Assembly (NCBI GenBank): GCA_000828835.1
Contig: AP014633.1
Span: 2,604,001-2,668,000, forward strand
From: Thioploca ingrica
GTDB taxonomy: Bacteria > Pseudomonadota > Gammaproteobacteria > Beggiatoales > Beggiatoaceae
Direction of reading: 5' to 3'
DNA: 64,000 nt
Below are positions 1 through 12,560 of the stretch, in pieces. The translations under genes were made by a program, and so were the position numbers. The notes below the pieces were generated by a model. That model ran no database searches, was not told where the DNA came from, and was given only the letters and a program-made list of their open reading frames with translations. How positions within the stretch are numbered: position 1 is the stretch's first letter; each line of letters starts with the position of its first letter.

Positions 1-233
1 AAGTTGATAAAACGATTACCTTAGCTAATGAAGCTTATCACCAAGCTGAGTTATTACTCAATCAAGCTCAATTGGAACAAGCCCATTTAATGATTGAAAA
101 AATCCAAACTCAACCAGCCCATTTAAATCAGAATGAATTAATGATTTTAGAATCAGCCCAACTGGCGTATCGTCGCTATCAAGGTCGAAAAGCTTATGAT
201 TTGATTATTAATTTGTATAATAAGTTATTTTAA
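1..233 (+). CDS. 3' end of a hypothetical helical protein (5' part outside window)
   Basis: An open frame enters from the left edge (first full codon at base 3) and stops at TAA 231-233, giving the last 76 residues of a protein. The residues are Gln/Leu/Ala-rich with regularly spaced aromatic and leucine positions (for example AYHQAELLLNQAQL and LAYRRYQGRKAYDLI), the look of TPR-like paired helices. No catalytic motif is visible and the family cannot be named from this fragment. It lies 329 bases before the hybrid kinase on the same strand, so co-transcription is possible but not shown. Confidence 0.6.
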   Translation, partial: VDKTITLANEAYHQAELLLNQAQLEQAHLMIEKIQTQPAHLNQNELMILESAQLAYRRYQGRKAYDLIINLYNKLF

Positions 234-562
234 AATTGAAACGACTTTAGACCCATTGTTATCACACCCATTCAGATGGCTATTATTACATAGTAAATTG
301 AATTAGTTATTAAAAATAATCCGTTGTTATTCCTACCTCAACAGTGACATTTAGGATTGACAATATTCCTACCTACCGTAACATCATCTCTATAATCTTT
401 GCCCAAAATTAACCTTTAAATGACACCAACTCCTTTGAATCCATGTTAAAACCAAGATTGTTCAGTTAAAAATGAGTTTAACCTTACAATAAAAGATTTT
501 TTTAAAATTGACTGACCGCAAAAATACCATGAAGTTAAAACTTACCCTGATTTAAAAGCATT
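234..562. other. Intergenic region upstream of the hybrid kinase
   Basis: This AT-rich stretch has no convincing ORF or RNA gene. The 10-mer ATTCCTACCT occurs twice as a direct repeat (around 329 and 366). The region presumably carries the promoter of the kinase gene, but I cannot pick a -35/-10 pair with confidence. No good Shine-Dalgarno sequence precedes the ATG at 563. Confidence 0.4.
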
Positions 563-3500
563 ATGAATAATTTTGTTATCTCATTTTTTGCACCTTTATC
601 AATCAAATATAAAATAATTGTTATGGTGATGATAAGTCACCTATTAATAGGGCTTATTGTTTCAGCTTTTTTTATGACTTATGGAACACAGCTACAGCAA
701 AAAATCATTGTGGATAGTCAATCAAGATTAGTTAAACTCATGGCCATTCAGAGTCAAAATGCACTATTAAATCTTGATTTGAAGGCAGCTCAACAGCTCT
801 TAGCGACACTCAGTAGTCAACCTAACATCACGGTGGCACTGCTTTACAACGCTTTAGGAGAAATAGCGGCTCAGTATCAACGCCCGGATATCAGTCATTT
901 TTCTCCACCAACTCCCCACTCGGTTTCTTTCCATTATCAACGGACTGATCAGCATATGGAATGGTTTGAAGAAATTATGGTTCGTGATCAGAAAATAGGT
1001 ACTATCTATATTCAATCTGATTTAACTATCATGACACCCATTGTTAAAGACTATGGAAAAAAAATAATCCTGATTTTATCAGTTTGTTTAGCGGTGGCTG
1101 GGTTATTTGCTTATTTATTTCAAAGGCTTATTTCTCAACCCTTATTTCATTGGTTAACTATTATTAATGAAGCTATTCTAAAAAAGAATAATAGCTTGGA
1201 TATAGCGAATAAACCAAGAGCAGATGAACTCAATTGGTTAACAACCGCCTTAACCAAAATAGCCGATTATATTCAAACTTGTCAGGAAAAATTAACTCAT
1301 TATCAGCAACAAGTGCAACAACAAGTGCAATTACGGACAGCCGAACTGGCTAAAAATAATTCTGCTTGGGAGAAAATGGTAAAAGAATTACATGAAGCTA
1401 TGACTGCGGTGGATATTGCTAATCGAACTAAAAGTGAATTTTTAGCTAATATGAGCCACGAAATCCGCACCCCGATGAATGCGATTATTGGGATGACGGG
1501 CTTACTCCTAGAAACAGATTTAAATCTAGAACAACGTGATTTTGTTGAAACAGTCCGCACCAGTGGTGACGCTTTATTAGCTTTAATTAACGATATTTTA
1601 GATTTTTCTAAGATTGACGCCGGTCGGCTAGAATTAGAAATACATCCTTTTGATCTATGCGAATGTATAGAAAATTCGCTGGATTTAGTGGCTGCCGTTG
1701 CGGCAGAAAAAGATTTAGAATTAGCCTATTTCCTAGACAAACAAGCCCCTATCCGCTTATCGGGTGATATGAGTCGATTACGGCAGATTTTAGTTAATTT
1801 GCTGAGTAATGCAGTGAAATTTACTGAAACTGGGGAAGTCATTGTGTTGGTCTCTGGACAACGGCTAGAAGATCAAAGAATAGAGGTCTATTTTGCGGTG
1901 AAAGATACCGGAATTGGCATTCCCAGTGACCGTCTCGAACGGCTATTTTTGCCTTTTAGTCAAGTGGATACTTCAACAACGCGGCAATACGGTGGTACTG
2001 GTTTAGGACTCGCTATCAGTAAACATTTATGTGAATTAATGGGGGGGCGGCTGTGGGTTGAAAGTGAAGTGGGTAGTGGCTCTACTTTTCATTTCACTGT
2101 GGTCATGAATAACGTTTCTGAGGAAGAACTCCAAGGTGGACGCACGGATAGCCATTTAAGTGGGAAACGGGTCTTAATTGTGGATGATAATGCAACCAAT
2201 CGGCGGATTTTAAACCTACAATTACAAGCGTGGGGAATGCAACCACTTGAAGCACAATCGGCAGCGGAAGCCTTAGAACTCCTTCATCATCAGCAACGCG
2301 TTCATCACCGGTTTAATTTAGCTATTTTGGATATGCAAATGCCTATCATGGATGGTGCACATTTAGCTAAAGAAATTCGACAATGGTATCCGGCTGAACG
2401 GTTACCTTTAGTTATGTTGAGCTCTTTAAGTCGACAGCAAATCGATTTAGAACCCGGGTTATTTTTTGCCTGCTTGACCAAACCGGTTAAATCGCATCAA
2501 CTGTTTAATTGTTTATTAGATTTATTTGCCAAACGGGAAAATAAACTTTTTCTCAATCCACCGCCGCTAGTCGCTACTCAACGACTGAGTTATCAACATC
2601 CATTACAGATTTTGTTAGTAGAAGATAATCTGACTAATCAAAAAGTCGCGTTACTTATTTTAAATCGCATGGGATATTCAGCCGATATTGCGGCGAATGG
2701 TCTCGAAGCCGTACAGGCGGTGATAAGGCAACCTTATGAAGTGATTTTAATGGATGTCAGTATGCCGGAAATGGATGGCATCGAAGCGACTCGCTATATT
2801 CGTCAACTGGATCCGCAAACCCTGAAATGTCGCCCTTATATTATCGCCATGACTGCCCATGCCATGCGGGGTTATCGAGACAAGTGTCTCGAAGCTGGGA
2901 TGGATGATTATGTGCCTAAACCAGTGCGGCATGAAGAATTAGAATTAGCGCTAACACGTTGTCCTTATTATAATAATACCTCGGCTACCACTCCAACTTC
3001 TCCGCCAGAAAAACTCACTTTTCCAATTGATTCCATCATTCAACCCCCAAATTCGGATAACTCATCCTTATCAGTGACAACACCGGCTAACCACACAACT
3101 TCATTAGTAGAACTACAACAACAAATTCAATCGGCACTTCGTGAATTAGTGGGTGAAGAGGAGTCAGAACTCACGCATGAATTAATTCAGACTTATCTGG
3201 ATAGCGGGGTCGTATTAACGACTGAATTACGAACGGCGTTAGCAGAACCAAATCTAAATCAATTAGTTAAAGCCGCTCATAGTCTTAAATCCAGCAGTGC
3301 CAGTTTAGGTGCTGCGGTTTTGGCGGAACTTTGTAGACAACTCGAGCAACAAGGACGTACCCAAAAACTCACTCAGCTTGATATCATGGTACAACAAATA
3401 CTGGCCGAATATGAGCAGGTTAGTCAAGCGCTGAATTTGATTATCACTCAGTTGAAGCAACTCCCTTCACCGCTGCCAACGACCACGATAACAACACCAG

Positions 3501-5521
3501 ATTCAAGCAGAGTAAAATCAATTTCTCCTTTAGAAACAGAGATTAAAAATACGTTGTTAGCATTAATTGGCGCAACCGATTTAGAAATTATGACTGAACT
3601 GATTCAAATTTACTCCAGCGACAGTGTTAAACTCCTAGAACAATTGCGTGAAGCAGTAGTCAATGATGATCCTAACCAATTAGCTCAAGCAGCACATACA
3701 CTTAAATCAAGTAGTGGTAATTTAGGTGCGCATCAACTGGCACATCTTTGTCAACTCCTAGAGAATCAAGGTAAGCAGAATAATTTACTGAATAGTACCG
3801 CCATTCTCGCTCAAATCGAGGTAGAATATGACCAAGTTAAACAAGTATTGCAAACTTTAGCTGGTATTCAATCGAATGAGCCGCTACCATTAGGATCTGA
3901 TAATGACAATAAGATTGCTTTATTGGTACAAGACATCAACCATACCTTAACAACGTTAGTTGGTGAAGATGAACCCGAACTGATTAATGAACTCATCCAA
4001 ACTTATCGAGAAGATAGCCAGGTATTAATGGAATCCATTCGCCAAGCCATTACCCAAAACGATGCTATCGCCCTTGCCAAAGCTGCTCATCCGTTGAAAT
4101 CGAGTAGTGGTAATTTAGGTGCCAATCAGTTTGCTCAGTTAGCACTGGCCTTAGAGAAGTGCGGTAAATCAGCCAAAATGATTGATACTGCTGCTTGGCT
4201 AGCGCAACTGGAAATGGAATATAGTCAAGTGAGTTTGGCTTTAACCCAACTGGGACAACCGTCAAATAATGAGACAATCATTAAACCGGTAATGGTTCAT
4301 GGCGATAAATCGATAGCTATGCCAACCCCGGTTCCTAATAACACGCAACTATCTGCTTTGGTAACCACGCCGTCTTATCCACCCGATGATGAGGAAATTA
4401 ACCACGCAGATTATTCCACTCCGCCTATCACGATATCTCTTCCAGACGCTAACCAAATTAAGATCTTAGTCGTGGATGATCAACCTTATGATTCTCTGTT
4501 AATCAGCGCTTATTTGCGGGAAGAAGGTTATCAAGTTTTGCTTGCTCATAGTGGGGAAGAAGCTTTCCAACTGGTGATATCCCAAACACCCAATATCGTC
4601 CTGTCTGATGTGATGATGCCTGGTATGAATGGCTTTGAAGTTTGCCAACGAATCAAGGAACGAGAAGCCAGTATGTTAACGCCAGTCGTGTTAATTACTT
4701 CATTAGACGGACAGGAGGATCGGATTAAAGGCATTCATGCGGGTGCCGATGAATTTCTTTCTAAACCGATTAATCGCGAAGAATTAATGGCTAGAGTACG
4801 TTCCTTACTGCGTTATCAACAAGTGCGACTCCAATTAGAACAAGCTAAAAAAGAACAACTTAAAAATATGTTTAAGCGCTATATTTCGCCTAAATGGGTT
4901 GATGAAATTTTAGAACATCCGGAAAAAGCGGAACTTACCCTAGTTAACCAACATGACCGTCAAGAAGCGGTGATATTATTTGCTGATTTACGAGGGTTTA
5001 CGGCGATGTCGGAATTACTGCAACCCAAAGCCGTAGTCACTTTACTCAACGAATTTTTTACTATGCTTACAGAAGTGGGTTATCGTTATGATGGTACCAT
5101 TTTCAATATGGCGGGTGATTGTCTCCTCATTGGTTTTGGGGTTCCCTTTTATCTAGACGATGCGGTGCCACGAGCGCTTAAGGCGGCTATTGAAATGCAA
5201 CGGGAATTCGTTGATTTGTACGCGGCTTGGCAAAGATCTTATGGTGTTCAAGTCGGTTTAGGAATTGGGATTAATAAGGGCGAACTGATTGTTGGTAATG
5301 TCGGCTCTCCAACCTATATGAACTATACTGTCATTGGTGATACCGTTAATGTGGCTTCACGTTTGGTTGATTTAGCCAAAGAAGGCGAGATTATTTTGTC
5401 ACAATCCGTTCTTCAAGCCATTCATCAACTGGATATGGTATTACCACTCGAAAAATTATCACCGGTCACGCTCAAGGGTAAATCACAACCACAACAAGTC
5501 TATAAACTCAGTTATCACTAA
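563..5521 (+). CDS. Giant hybrid histidine kinase with three receivers, three Hpt domains and a C-terminal nucleotide cyclase
   Basis: A 1652-residue inner-membrane phosphorelay protein. Two membrane segments (about residues 18-40 and 166-186) flank a periplasmic sensor of about 125 residues. A HAMP-like linker, HisKA ([11 protein letters not shown], phospho-acceptor His299) and an ATPase domain (DTGIGIP, GGTGLGL) follow. Next come receiver 1 (Asp590), receiver 2 (Asp731) and three consecutive Hpt domains with the motif AAHxLKSSS (His906, His1045, His1176). Receiver 3 (Asp1349) leads into a class III adenylate/guanylate cyclase domain from about 1450 to the end (metal Asp1475 and Asp1519, then [14 protein letters not shown]). 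The position that is usually the substrate-specifying Lys before the second metal Asp is Asn1515 (FNMAGD), so nucleotide preference or activity is uncertain. One polypeptide holds a full His-Asp-His-Asp relay ending in a possible second-messenger output. The 5543 kinase starts 21 bases downstream and is probably co-transcribed. Confidence 0.93.
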   Translation: MNNFVISFFAPLSIKYKIIVMVMISHLLIGLIVSAFFMTYGTQLQQKIIVDSQSRLVKLMAIQSQNALLNLDLKAAQQLLATLSSQPNITVALLYNALGEIAAQYQRPDISHFSPPTPHSVSFHYQRTDQHMEWFEEIMVRDQKIGTIYIQSDLTIMTPIVKDYGKKIILILSVCLAVAGLFAYLFQRLISQPLFHWLTIINEAILKKNNSLDIANKPRADELNWLTTALTKIADYIQTCQEKLTHYQQQVQQQVQLRTAELAKNNSAWEKMVKELHEAMTAVDIANRTKSEFLANMSHEIRTPMNAIIGMTGLLLETDLNLEQRDFVETVRTSGDALLALINDILDFSKIDAGRLELEIHPFDLCECIENSLDLVAAVAAEKDLELAYFLDKQAPIRLSGDMSRLRQILVNLLSNAVKFTETGEVIVLVSGQRLEDQRIEVYFAVKDTGIGIPSDRLERLFLPFSQVDTSTTRQYGGTGLGLAISKHLCELMGGRLWVESEVGSGSTFHFTVVMNNVSEEELQGGRTDSHLSGKRVLIVDDNATNRRILNLQLQAWGMQPLEAQSAAEALELLHHQQRVHHRFNLAILDMQMPIMDGAHLAKEIRQWYPAERLPLVMLSSLSRQQIDLEPGLFFACLTKPVKSHQLFNCLLDLFAKRENKLFLNPPPLVATQRLSYQHPLQILLVEDNLTNQKVALLILNRMGYSADIAANGLEAVQAVIRQPYEVILMDVSMPEMDGIEATRYIRQLDPQTLKCRPYIIAMTAHAMRGYRDKCLEAGMDDYVPKPVRHEELELALTRCPYYNNTSATTPTSPPEKLTFPIDSIIQPPNSDNSSLSVTTPANHTTSLVELQQQIQSALRELVGEEESELTHELIQTYLDSGVVLTTELRTALAEPNLNQLVKAAHSLKSSSASLGAAVLAELCRQLEQQGRTQKLTQLDIMVQQILAEYEQVSQALNLIITQLKQLPSPLPTTTITTPDSSRVKSISPLETEIKNTLLALIGATDLEIMTELIQIYSSDSVKLLEQLREAVVNDDPNQLAQAAHTLKSSSGNLGAHQLAHLCQLLENQGKQNNLLNSTAILAQIEVEYDQVKQVLQTLAGIQSNEPLPLGSDNDNKIALLVQDINHTLTTLVGEDEPELINELIQTYREDSQVLMESIRQAITQNDAIALAKAAHPLKSSSGNLGANQFAQLALALEKCGKSAKMIDTAAWLAQLEMEYSQVSLALTQLGQPSNNETIIKPVMVHGDKSIAMPTPVPNNTQLSALVTTPSYPPDDEEINHADYSTPPITISLPDANQIKILVVDDQPYDSLLISAYLREEGYQVLLAHSGEEAFQLVISQTPNIVLSDVMMPGMNGFEVCQRIKEREASMLTPVVLITSLDGQEDRIKGIHAGADEFLSKPINREELMARVRSLLRYQQVRLQLEQAKKEQLKNMFKRYISPKWVDEILEHPEKAELTLVNQHDRQEAVILFADLRGFTAMSELLQPKAVVTLLNEFFTMLTEVGYRYDGTIFNMAGDCLLIGFGVPFYLDDAVPRALKAAIEMQREFVDLYAAWQRSYGVQVGLGIGINKGELIVGNVGSPTYMNYTVIGDTVNVASRLVDLAKEGEIILSQSVLQAIHQLDMVLPLEKLSPVTLKGKSQPQQVYKLSYH

Positions 5522-5542
5522 TAACGGGGATAACAGAATAAT

Positions 5543-7387
5543 ATGAATCAGCTTGATCCTAAATTATCACTTACCATTGGTTTTGGCTTAATGATGATAT
5601 TATTGCTGGCTTTAACCCTGACGGGATTATCCAGGATTCGAATTATCAATAGTCATTTAGAAAAAATTGTTAATGAAAATAACGTCAAAACCGAGTTGGC
5701 CACGGAAATGTACCAATTAACTCATGAACAAGTGATTAAATTACAAAATTTATTTTTACTCACTACCCAGGCAGAACGAATTGAAATATTCAATAAATTT
5801 AAATTGTTAGAAAAAAAATTTTTAGAAACCCATCATCAATTCTTTGACCTCGCGTTAACCGACGCTGAGAGAACTTATTTAAAAAGTACTTTAGCTTTTA
5901 GTCAAAATACGGCTGAAGTGCAAATCCGAATTACCGAATTATTACGTGAAGAAGATCCAACTCCGTTTCGAACCTTAATCCTCAAAAAAGTTTTACCGGT
6001 GCAAAAAGAGGTCATGACTTCACTTAAAGGATTGGTGGCTTTGCAGAAAAAAGCGTCACGCCTGGCTGAACAACAAGCGGTTCAAGCCTACCAACATGCT
6101 TATTGGTTAATGAGTATTTTAGGTGGTATCGCAATAGCATTAGGCTTGGTCATTACCTTTGTCGTCTTCCGTCATATCAGTTTAGCAGAGAAAAAATTGT
6201 TACAAGCTAAAGAAGCCGCCGTGGCGGCAAGTAAAGCGAAAAGCGAATTTCTAGCTAATATTAGTCATGAAGTCCGTACCCCAATGAATGCCGTTATTGG
6301 TATGACTCACCTGTTATTAGATACTCAATTAACCCCAGAACAACTTGAACTCGTTGAAACAGTCCGTACGAGTGGTGATGCCTTTCTGAAACTGATCGAT
6401 GACATTTTAGATTTTTCTAAGATTGAAGCGGGTGAATTAGCCTTAGAAGTAGAAGAATTTGAATTACGTGAAACCATCGAAGCGGCAGTCAACAAAGTGC
6501 TACCAAAAGCCATCGCAAAAAATCTCGATATCAGTTCACGAATTGAAGAACAATTGCCGAATAAACTCTTAGGTGATGTGAAAAGGCTACGGCAAATTAT
6601 GGATCATTTACTCGATAACGCCGTTAAATTTACTGAAATTGGTGAAGTTAAATTAACCGTTAGCGGTCGTCTGTTGAGTGAGTATCAGATTGAACTACAT
6701 TTCAAAGTCAAAGATACCGGAGTAGGTATTCCAGAAGAACGCATGGATCAATTATTTGAATCCTTCAGCCAGTTAGATTCCTCTTCTACCCGTCGTTACG
6801 GTGGTGCTGGCTTAGGATTGGCTTTAGGTAAGCAACTGTGTCAGTTAATGGGCGGAACACTTTGTGTTGAGAATAATACTTCTCCAGGTTCCACTTTTCA
6901 TTTTACCGTGGTGATGGAAGTATCCGTTGAACCCTTACTTGATAACTCGGCAAAACCAGAAACAGCCATTGTGACGACGCCTAAAATCCAACGTACTTTA
7001 CAAAATTTACGCATCTTGTTAGTCGAAGATAATCTGACTAATCAAAAAGTAGCCCAATTAATTCTTAAACGGATGGGTTATACCGCTGACATTGCTAACA
7101 ATGGCTTAGAAGCAGTCCAAGCGGTGGAACAACATGTTTATGATATTGTTCTCATGGATGTCCAAATGCCAGAATTGGATGGACTGGAAGCCACTCGGCG
7201 CATTCATGAACGGTGGCGACCAGAACAACGTCCTTATATTATCGCCATGACTGCTCATGCCTTGCAAGGTGATAGAGAAGCCTGTCTTGCCGCTGGAATG
7301 GACGATTATATGTCTAAACCAGTTAAACCGGAAGTATTATCTGCCGCTTTTAAACGTTGGCAACTGCATATAGAACAACAAACTTAA
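5543..7387 (+). CDS. Hybrid sensor histidine kinase / response regulator
   Basis: A 614-residue membrane sensor kinase. There is an N-terminal membrane segment (about 10-30), a helical four-helix-bundle-like periplasmic part, a second membrane segment (about 185-208), HisKA ([11 protein letters not shown], His242), an ATPase domain (DTGVGIP, GGAGLGL) and one receiver (Asp539; [10 protein letters not shown], conserved Lys in MSKPVK). It has no Hpt domain, so its receiver probably passes phosphate to a separate Hpt protein; the three Hpt domains of the preceding gene are obvious candidates (inference). The HisKA and receiver segments closely resemble those of the preceding protein (shared [11 protein letters not shown] and NGLEAVQAV), suggesting a tandem duplication. 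The ATG is 21 bases after the upstream stop, with a weak GGGGA ribosome site. Confidence 0.93.
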   Translation: MNQLDPKLSLTIGFGLMMILLLALTLTGLSRIRIINSHLEKIVNENNVKTELATEMYQLTHEQVIKLQNLFLLTTQAERIEIFNKFKLLEKKFLETHHQFFDLALTDAERTYLKSTLAFSQNTAEVQIRITELLREEDPTPFRTLILKKVLPVQKEVMTSLKGLVALQKKASRLAEQQAVQAYQHAYWLMSILGGIAIALGLVITFVVFRHISLAEKKLLQAKEAAVAASKAKSEFLANISHEVRTPMNAVIGMTHLLLDTQLTPEQLELVETVRTSGDAFLKLIDDILDFSKIEAGELALEVEEFELRETIEAAVNKVLPKAIAKNLDISSRIEEQLPNKLLGDVKRLRQIMDHLLDNAVKFTEIGEVKLTVSGRLLSEYQIELHFKVKDTGVGIPEERMDQLFESFSQLDSSSTRRYGGAGLGLALGKQLCQLMGGTLCVENNTSPGSTFHFTVVMEVSVEPLLDNSAKPETAIVTTPKIQRTLQNLRILLVEDNLTNQKVAQLILKRMGYTADIANNGLEAVQAVEQHVYDIVLMDVQMPELDGLEATRRIHERWRPEQRPYIIAMTAHALQGDREACLAAGMDDYMSKPVKPEVLSAAFKRWQLHIEQQT

Positions 7388-7522
7388 GAATACTTTAAAT
7401 TCGTATTAGTGAGTTGTGGTGATGATTTTTTTCTAGCGGTATTTTATTTTATACCTTGAGTTGGGTAGCATTTTGAACCACTTGCTGTTTATGGGTAATG
7501 CATAGCTTTTTGGGGAAAGAGA

Positions 7523-7611
7523 GCACGGTAGGATGTGCTGAGCAACGCGAAGCGCATCTTTGATAATATCGCGAAATGATGCGCTTCGTTCCTCAGCGCA
7601 TCCTACGGTGC
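7523..7611. repeat. Long imperfect palindrome, dispersed-repeat type
   Basis: The left arm (7523-7558, beginning GCACGGTAGGATGTGCTGAG) pairs with the right arm (7578-7611, ending CAGCGCATCCTACGGTGC) around a loop of about 20 bases. The GTAGGATGCGCTGAG core resembles short palindromic repeats scattered through many proteobacterial genomes. It lies between convergent genes (kinase on +, acpS on -), where it could also end transcription from both sides. Confidence 0.75.
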
Positions 7612-7633
7612 TATTCAACTTTGTTGTGACCAG

Positions 7634-8017
7634 TTAAGTTAATTTTTCTAACACCACCACCGCCGCTGCTACCGTTTTCACATGCGATAAGCTGACATGG
7701 ATATGAGTCACTTCTAATTGTGCGGCTACTTTTGCCGCTGTGCCCTGAGTTACAATGTAGGGTGCGCCACTGTCGCGATTAAGCACTTCAATCTCTTTAA
7801 AAGTGACGTTTTGAGTTAAGCCGGTGCCAATCGCTTTCATAAAGGCTTCTTTAACCGCAAATTTGCCCGCATAGTGTTCAACCGGATAATGATAACGTTG
7901 ACATAGAGCTATTTCTTGTTCCGTAAACAGACGCTGTAAAAATTTTTCACCATATTTGTCAATGCCATTGTGAATGCGAGCGGGTTCAATAATATCAATA
8001 CCTAGACCGATTATCAT
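7634..8017 (-). CDS. acpS: Holo-[acyl-carrier-protein] synthase
   Basis: A 127-residue 4'-phosphopantetheinyl transferase of the small AcpS type, which transfers phosphopantetheine from CoA to the carrier-protein serine. The N-terminal GLGIDIIEPARI and the FAVKEAFMKAIGTG block carry the magnesium/CoA-binding Asp and Glu of the family, and the length is normal. It usually sits next to pdxJ in proteobacteria; here its upstream neighbour is thiC on the same strand, 96 bases away with a hairpin between. It serves fatty-acid ACP. Whether it also activates the carrier proteins of the synthases at 40.9-64 kb cannot be judged; those often need a broader Sfp-type enzyme, which is not in this window. 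Confidence 0.95.
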   Translation of the reverse strand: MIIGLGIDIIEPARIHNGIDKYGEKFLQRLFTEQEIALCQRYHYPVEHYAGKFAVKEAFMKAIGTGLTQNVTFKEIEVLNRDSGAPYIVTQGTAAKVAAQLEVTHIHVSLSHVKTVAAAVVVLEKLT

Positions 8018-8062
8018 AAGTTGCTCAAATTAACTACGGGGGGAAACGGTAATATTTCAAAC

Positions 8063-8087
8063 CGGACCGGTTTTCAAGACCGGTCCG
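8063..8087 (-). terminator. Perfect 9-bp hairpin between thiC and acpS
   Basis: CGGACCGGT (8063-8071) and ACCGGTCCG (8079-8087) form a perfect stem with a 7-base loop just downstream of the thiC stop. In the direction of thiC transcription only a short mixed T-rich run follows, so it may be an intrinsic terminator, an attenuating or processing hairpin, or just a short repeat. Confidence 0.5.
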
Positions 8088-8113
8088 ATTTTCAGGCACG
8101 AGTTTATTTGTGT

Positions 8114-9991
<1,878 letters not shown>

Positions 9992-10042
9992 TTATTGCCT
10001 TCTTAATTAAGAAAATCATATCCAGCGCAAGAGAAACCAGTT

Positions 10043-10124
10043 AGTATGTGCTTTCCTACGCCGGTACCATCCGGTTCAGGTTCAAAGGGTATGTTCTCAG
10101 CCCACTAAGGCACCCCTAGCCGTT
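10043..10124 (-). promoter_or_regulatory. TPP riboswitch (THI element) controlling thiC
   Basis: Read on the minus strand, the leader contains the conserved THI blocks in order: GGGGTGCC, GCTGAGA, ACCCTTTGAACCTGA, GGATGGTACCGGCGTAGG. It ends about 55 bases before the thiC ATG. The stretch between aptamer and ribosome site has only weak hairpin potential. In gammaproteobacteria such elements often act by masking the ribosome site, but the mechanism is not decided here. Confidence 0.95.
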
Positions 10125-10187
10125 TAAATAGACAACACTATATAATACTGTCGTTATTTGCAAGATCATTTACTTTAGGAAGGGACT

Positions 10188-10850
10188 ATGTCGCCATTCA
10201 ATTTTGAACAAGCCCGCTTTAATATGATTGAACAACAAATTCGTCCTTGGGATGTTTTGGATCAGCGGACTTTAGATCTGGTAGCTAGCGTACCCAGAGA
10301 ACAATTTGTACCTGAAGATTACCGTAAATTAGCTTTTGCTGACATCAATATTCCTTTAGCACAGGGTCAAATGATGATGTCACCCAAAGTTGAGGCGCGG
10401 TTATTACAAGCCCTGCGACTGAATCCCAATGATTCTGTCTTAGAAATTGGTACCGGGAGTGGTTACTTGACCGCATTACTGGCTAAAGCGGTTAAACATG
10501 TTGATAGCGTAGATATCTTTCCCGAATTTATTCAAACAGCGGCGGTTAAACTCAAAGCCTTAAATATTAACAATGTGACCTTACAAGTTGGTGATGCGAT
10601 TAACGGTTGGAATACGGATGTTGATTATGATGTGATTGTGTTAACGGGTTCGGTTCCGGTATTAAAATCCCATTTTCAAAATCAATTAATTGAAGGCGGT
10701 TGTCTATTTGCCATTATTGGTGAAGAACCGATTATGCAAGCGCAGTTAATTACTAGAGTCAATCAAACTAAAACTAACCGAGAGCTATTATTTGAAACGG
10801 TATTGCCTCCGCTTTTAGGTGCTGCTTCACCCCAACGTTTTATTCTGTAA
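10188..10850 (+). CDS. Protein-L-isoaspartate O-methyltransferase family protein
   Basis: A 220-residue soluble SAM-dependent methyltransferase of the PCMT family, which methylates isoaspartyl residues of damaged proteins. The N-terminal MIEQQIRPWDVLD, the substrate region REQFVPEDYR with PLAQGQMMMSP, and the SAM motif VLEIGTGSGYLTALLA followed by acidic Asp (VDIFPE) are visible. It is the TolC-linked paralogue type rather than the classical surE-linked Pcm; the TolC gene follows on the same strand. A strong AGGAAGG ribosome site precedes the ATG. True isoaspartate activity is inferred from family only. Confidence 0.9.
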   Translation: MSPFNFEQARFNMIEQQIRPWDVLDQRTLDLVASVPREQFVPEDYRKLAFADINIPLAQGQMMMSPKVEARLLQALRLNPNDSVLEIGTGSGYLTALLAKAVKHVDSVDIFPEFIQTAAVKLKALNINNVTLQVGDAINGWNTDVDYDVIVLTGSVPVLKSHFQNQLIEGGCLFAIIGEEPIMQAQLITRVNQTKTNRELLFETVLPPLLGAASPQRFIL

Positions 10851-10918
10851 TATTTTAGTTATCAGTTACTGTAATTAATTAATGATTTAACATTGATTGA
10901 TAATAATTTCATATTACA

Positions 10919-11125
10919 TGATAACGGGTGGCTGTTTCTTGATAACGGCTAAACGTTTATTAATAACTGATAGCGGTTATTTGATAATCGACCGCTATTA
11001 TTTGATAACAGATAGCTGTTATTTAATAACAATTTGCTATTAGTTAATAACTGATAACTGTTCATTGATAATTGATAGCGGTTATTTAATAACATATAGC
11101 GGTTAACTAATAACTGATAACCAAT
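10919..11125. repeat. 21-bp tandem array built on a TAACTGA-like heptamer, abutting the tolC start
   Basis: Ten consecutive units of exactly 21 bases start at 10919, 10940, 10961, 10982, 11003, 11024, 11045, 11066, 11087 and 11108; the last runs into the ATG at 11126. A typical unit is TAATAACTGATAGCGGTTAT. Each unit is three degenerate heptamers (for example TAACTGA, TAGCGGT, TATTTGA), and most units are imperfect palindromes (AATAAC...GTTATT). Each unit starts with TAA or TGA, so stops recur every seven codons. I recall TAACTGA direct repeats being reported upstream of genes in marine Beggiatoaceae. A role in transcription or translation of tolC is possible because no normal ribosome site is present. 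Confidence 0.9.
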
Positions 11126-12556
11126 ATGCGTAAAAAACTATTGATATTCGTATTTTACCTATTAAGCCAAGCCCTTCAAGCCGAAACTTTGCTAGAGATT
11201 TACCAACTGGCTGAACAACAAGATCCGCAACTTAAAATCGTTAATCAAGAACGTCTCGCGCTCTTAGAAAAACAACCGCAAGCCCGTGCCTTGTTATTAC
11301 CCCAAGTCACTTTAGGCGGTAATGTTACCGAGACTTGGCGAACTCAAGATTGGATGTATGGCAATCACTCTGAAAATACCAGCGCCGGCTATAATGTTTC
11401 GCTGAACTATGCGCTGTATCAACGTGATCGGCAAATTCAATTAGAACAAGTTGATAGCCAGATTAGTCAAGCGGAAACTAACTATGAAAGTGCCAAACAA
11501 CAATTGCTGGAACGAGTCGCTGAGCGCTATTTTACCGTGCTCGCTGCCCATGATAATCTTAAATTTGCTGGGAGTGCCAAAAAAGCCTTTCGACGTCAAT
11601 GGGAACAAGCTCAACAACGGTTTGATGTTGGCTTAATTGCTATCACCGATGTCGAAGAAGCACGAGCCGGTTATGATTTAGCAGTAGCGGACGAAATTCA
11701 AGCGCAAAATGAATTAGATAATGCGTTTGAAGGCTTACGAGAAATCACCGGACATTATCATCGTGTGTTAGCTTTTTTAAATGCTGACGCGCCCCTGTTA
11801 GAGCCTCAACCGAAAGAGGTTGAAGCTTGGACTGAAATTGCGTTTAAACAAAATCCTCAACTGCAATCAGCTCAATATGCGGTTGAAACGGCTCGGCAGG
11901 AAATCGAAAAACAACGTGCGGCTCACTTGCCAACAGTCGATTTAGTAGGACAACATCGTTATGGTGATATTTTGCGTGGAGATGAGGCACCCAACACGCT
12001 AACCACAGAAAATACGATTGGGGTACAACTTAACTATTTTTTATACGAAGGGGGTGCCATTCGTTCTCGGGTGCGGGAAGCTAAACAACGACATATTCAA
12101 GCTTTAGATCAACTGGAACAACAGCGACGGGTGGTTGAGTTACAAACTCGGCAAGCTTTTTTAACCTTGTTAGCCAATATCAGTCGGGCGAAAGCCTTGA
12201 AACAGGCGCTGATTTCAACAGAAACTGCCTTGAAAGCGATAAAAATCGGGTTTGAATCGGGCACGCGAACGTCAGTAGATGTTGTTAATGCGCAACGGGA
12301 TTTATTACGTGCGCAACGGGATTATTCTCGTGCTCGTTACGATTATGTATTAAATACTTTACGACTCAAGCAAGCAGTGGGTATATTGAATGTGAAAGAT
12401 TTAGAGGGTATCAATAATTGGTTAATTCAATACACCATCGAATTACAAGAAGAAGAGGATAGTCCGCCTCCGGCAGATACAGAGAATAATACTATACCTG
12501 AGCCAACAGTAACTCAACCTGAGCCAGCAGTAACTCCTGATAAGGTGACTCCTTAG
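11126..12556 (+). CDS. tolC: TolC family outer membrane efflux channel
   Basis: A 476-residue outer membrane protein that forms the trimeric exit duct of tripartite efflux or type I secretion systems. Residues 1-19 are a signal peptide (cleavage near LQAETL). Two repeated coiled-coil halves follow with the usual landmarks (LAEQQDPQL, QQRFDVGLIAITDVEEA, FESGTRTSVDVVNAQRDLL). The last 40 residues are a low-complexity Glu/Pro/Thr tail, common in this family. No adaptor or inner-membrane pump gene is adjacent. The start is fixed by in-frame TAA codons 18 bases upstream inside the repeat array. No Shine-Dalgarno sequence is visible, which is unusual for an abundant membrane protein. Confidence 0.93.
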   Translation: MRKKLLIFVFYLLSQALQAETLLEIYQLAEQQDPQLKIVNQERLALLEKQPQARALLLPQVTLGGNVTETWRTQDWMYGNHSENTSAGYNVSLNYALYQRDRQIQLEQVDSQISQAETNYESAKQQLLERVAERYFTVLAAHDNLKFAGSAKKAFRRQWEQAQQRFDVGLIAITDVEEARAGYDLAVADEIQAQNELDNAFEGLREITGHYHRVLAFLNADAPLLEPQPKEVEAWTEIAFKQNPQLQSAQYAVETARQEIEKQRAAHLPTVDLVGQHRYGDILRGDEAPNTLTTENTIGVQLNYFLYEGGAIRSRVREAKQRHIQALDQLEQQRRVVELQTRQAFLTLLANISRAKALKQALISTETALKAIKIGFESGTRTSVDVVNAQRDLLRAQRDYSRARYDYVLNTLRLKQAVGILNVKDLEGINNWLIQYTIELQEEEDSPPPADTENNTIPEPTVTQPEPAVTPDKVTP

Positions 12557-12560
12557 ATTC

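Noticed and set aside
7433..7618. Minus-strand ORF of 61 codons in the gap before acpS
   Set aside because: It is a translation of the palindromic repeat with no ribosome site or conserved features.
10919..11125. Possible CRISPR array
   Set aside because: The units are contiguous 21-mers with no spacers, and the repeats are degenerate; there are no cas genes in the window.
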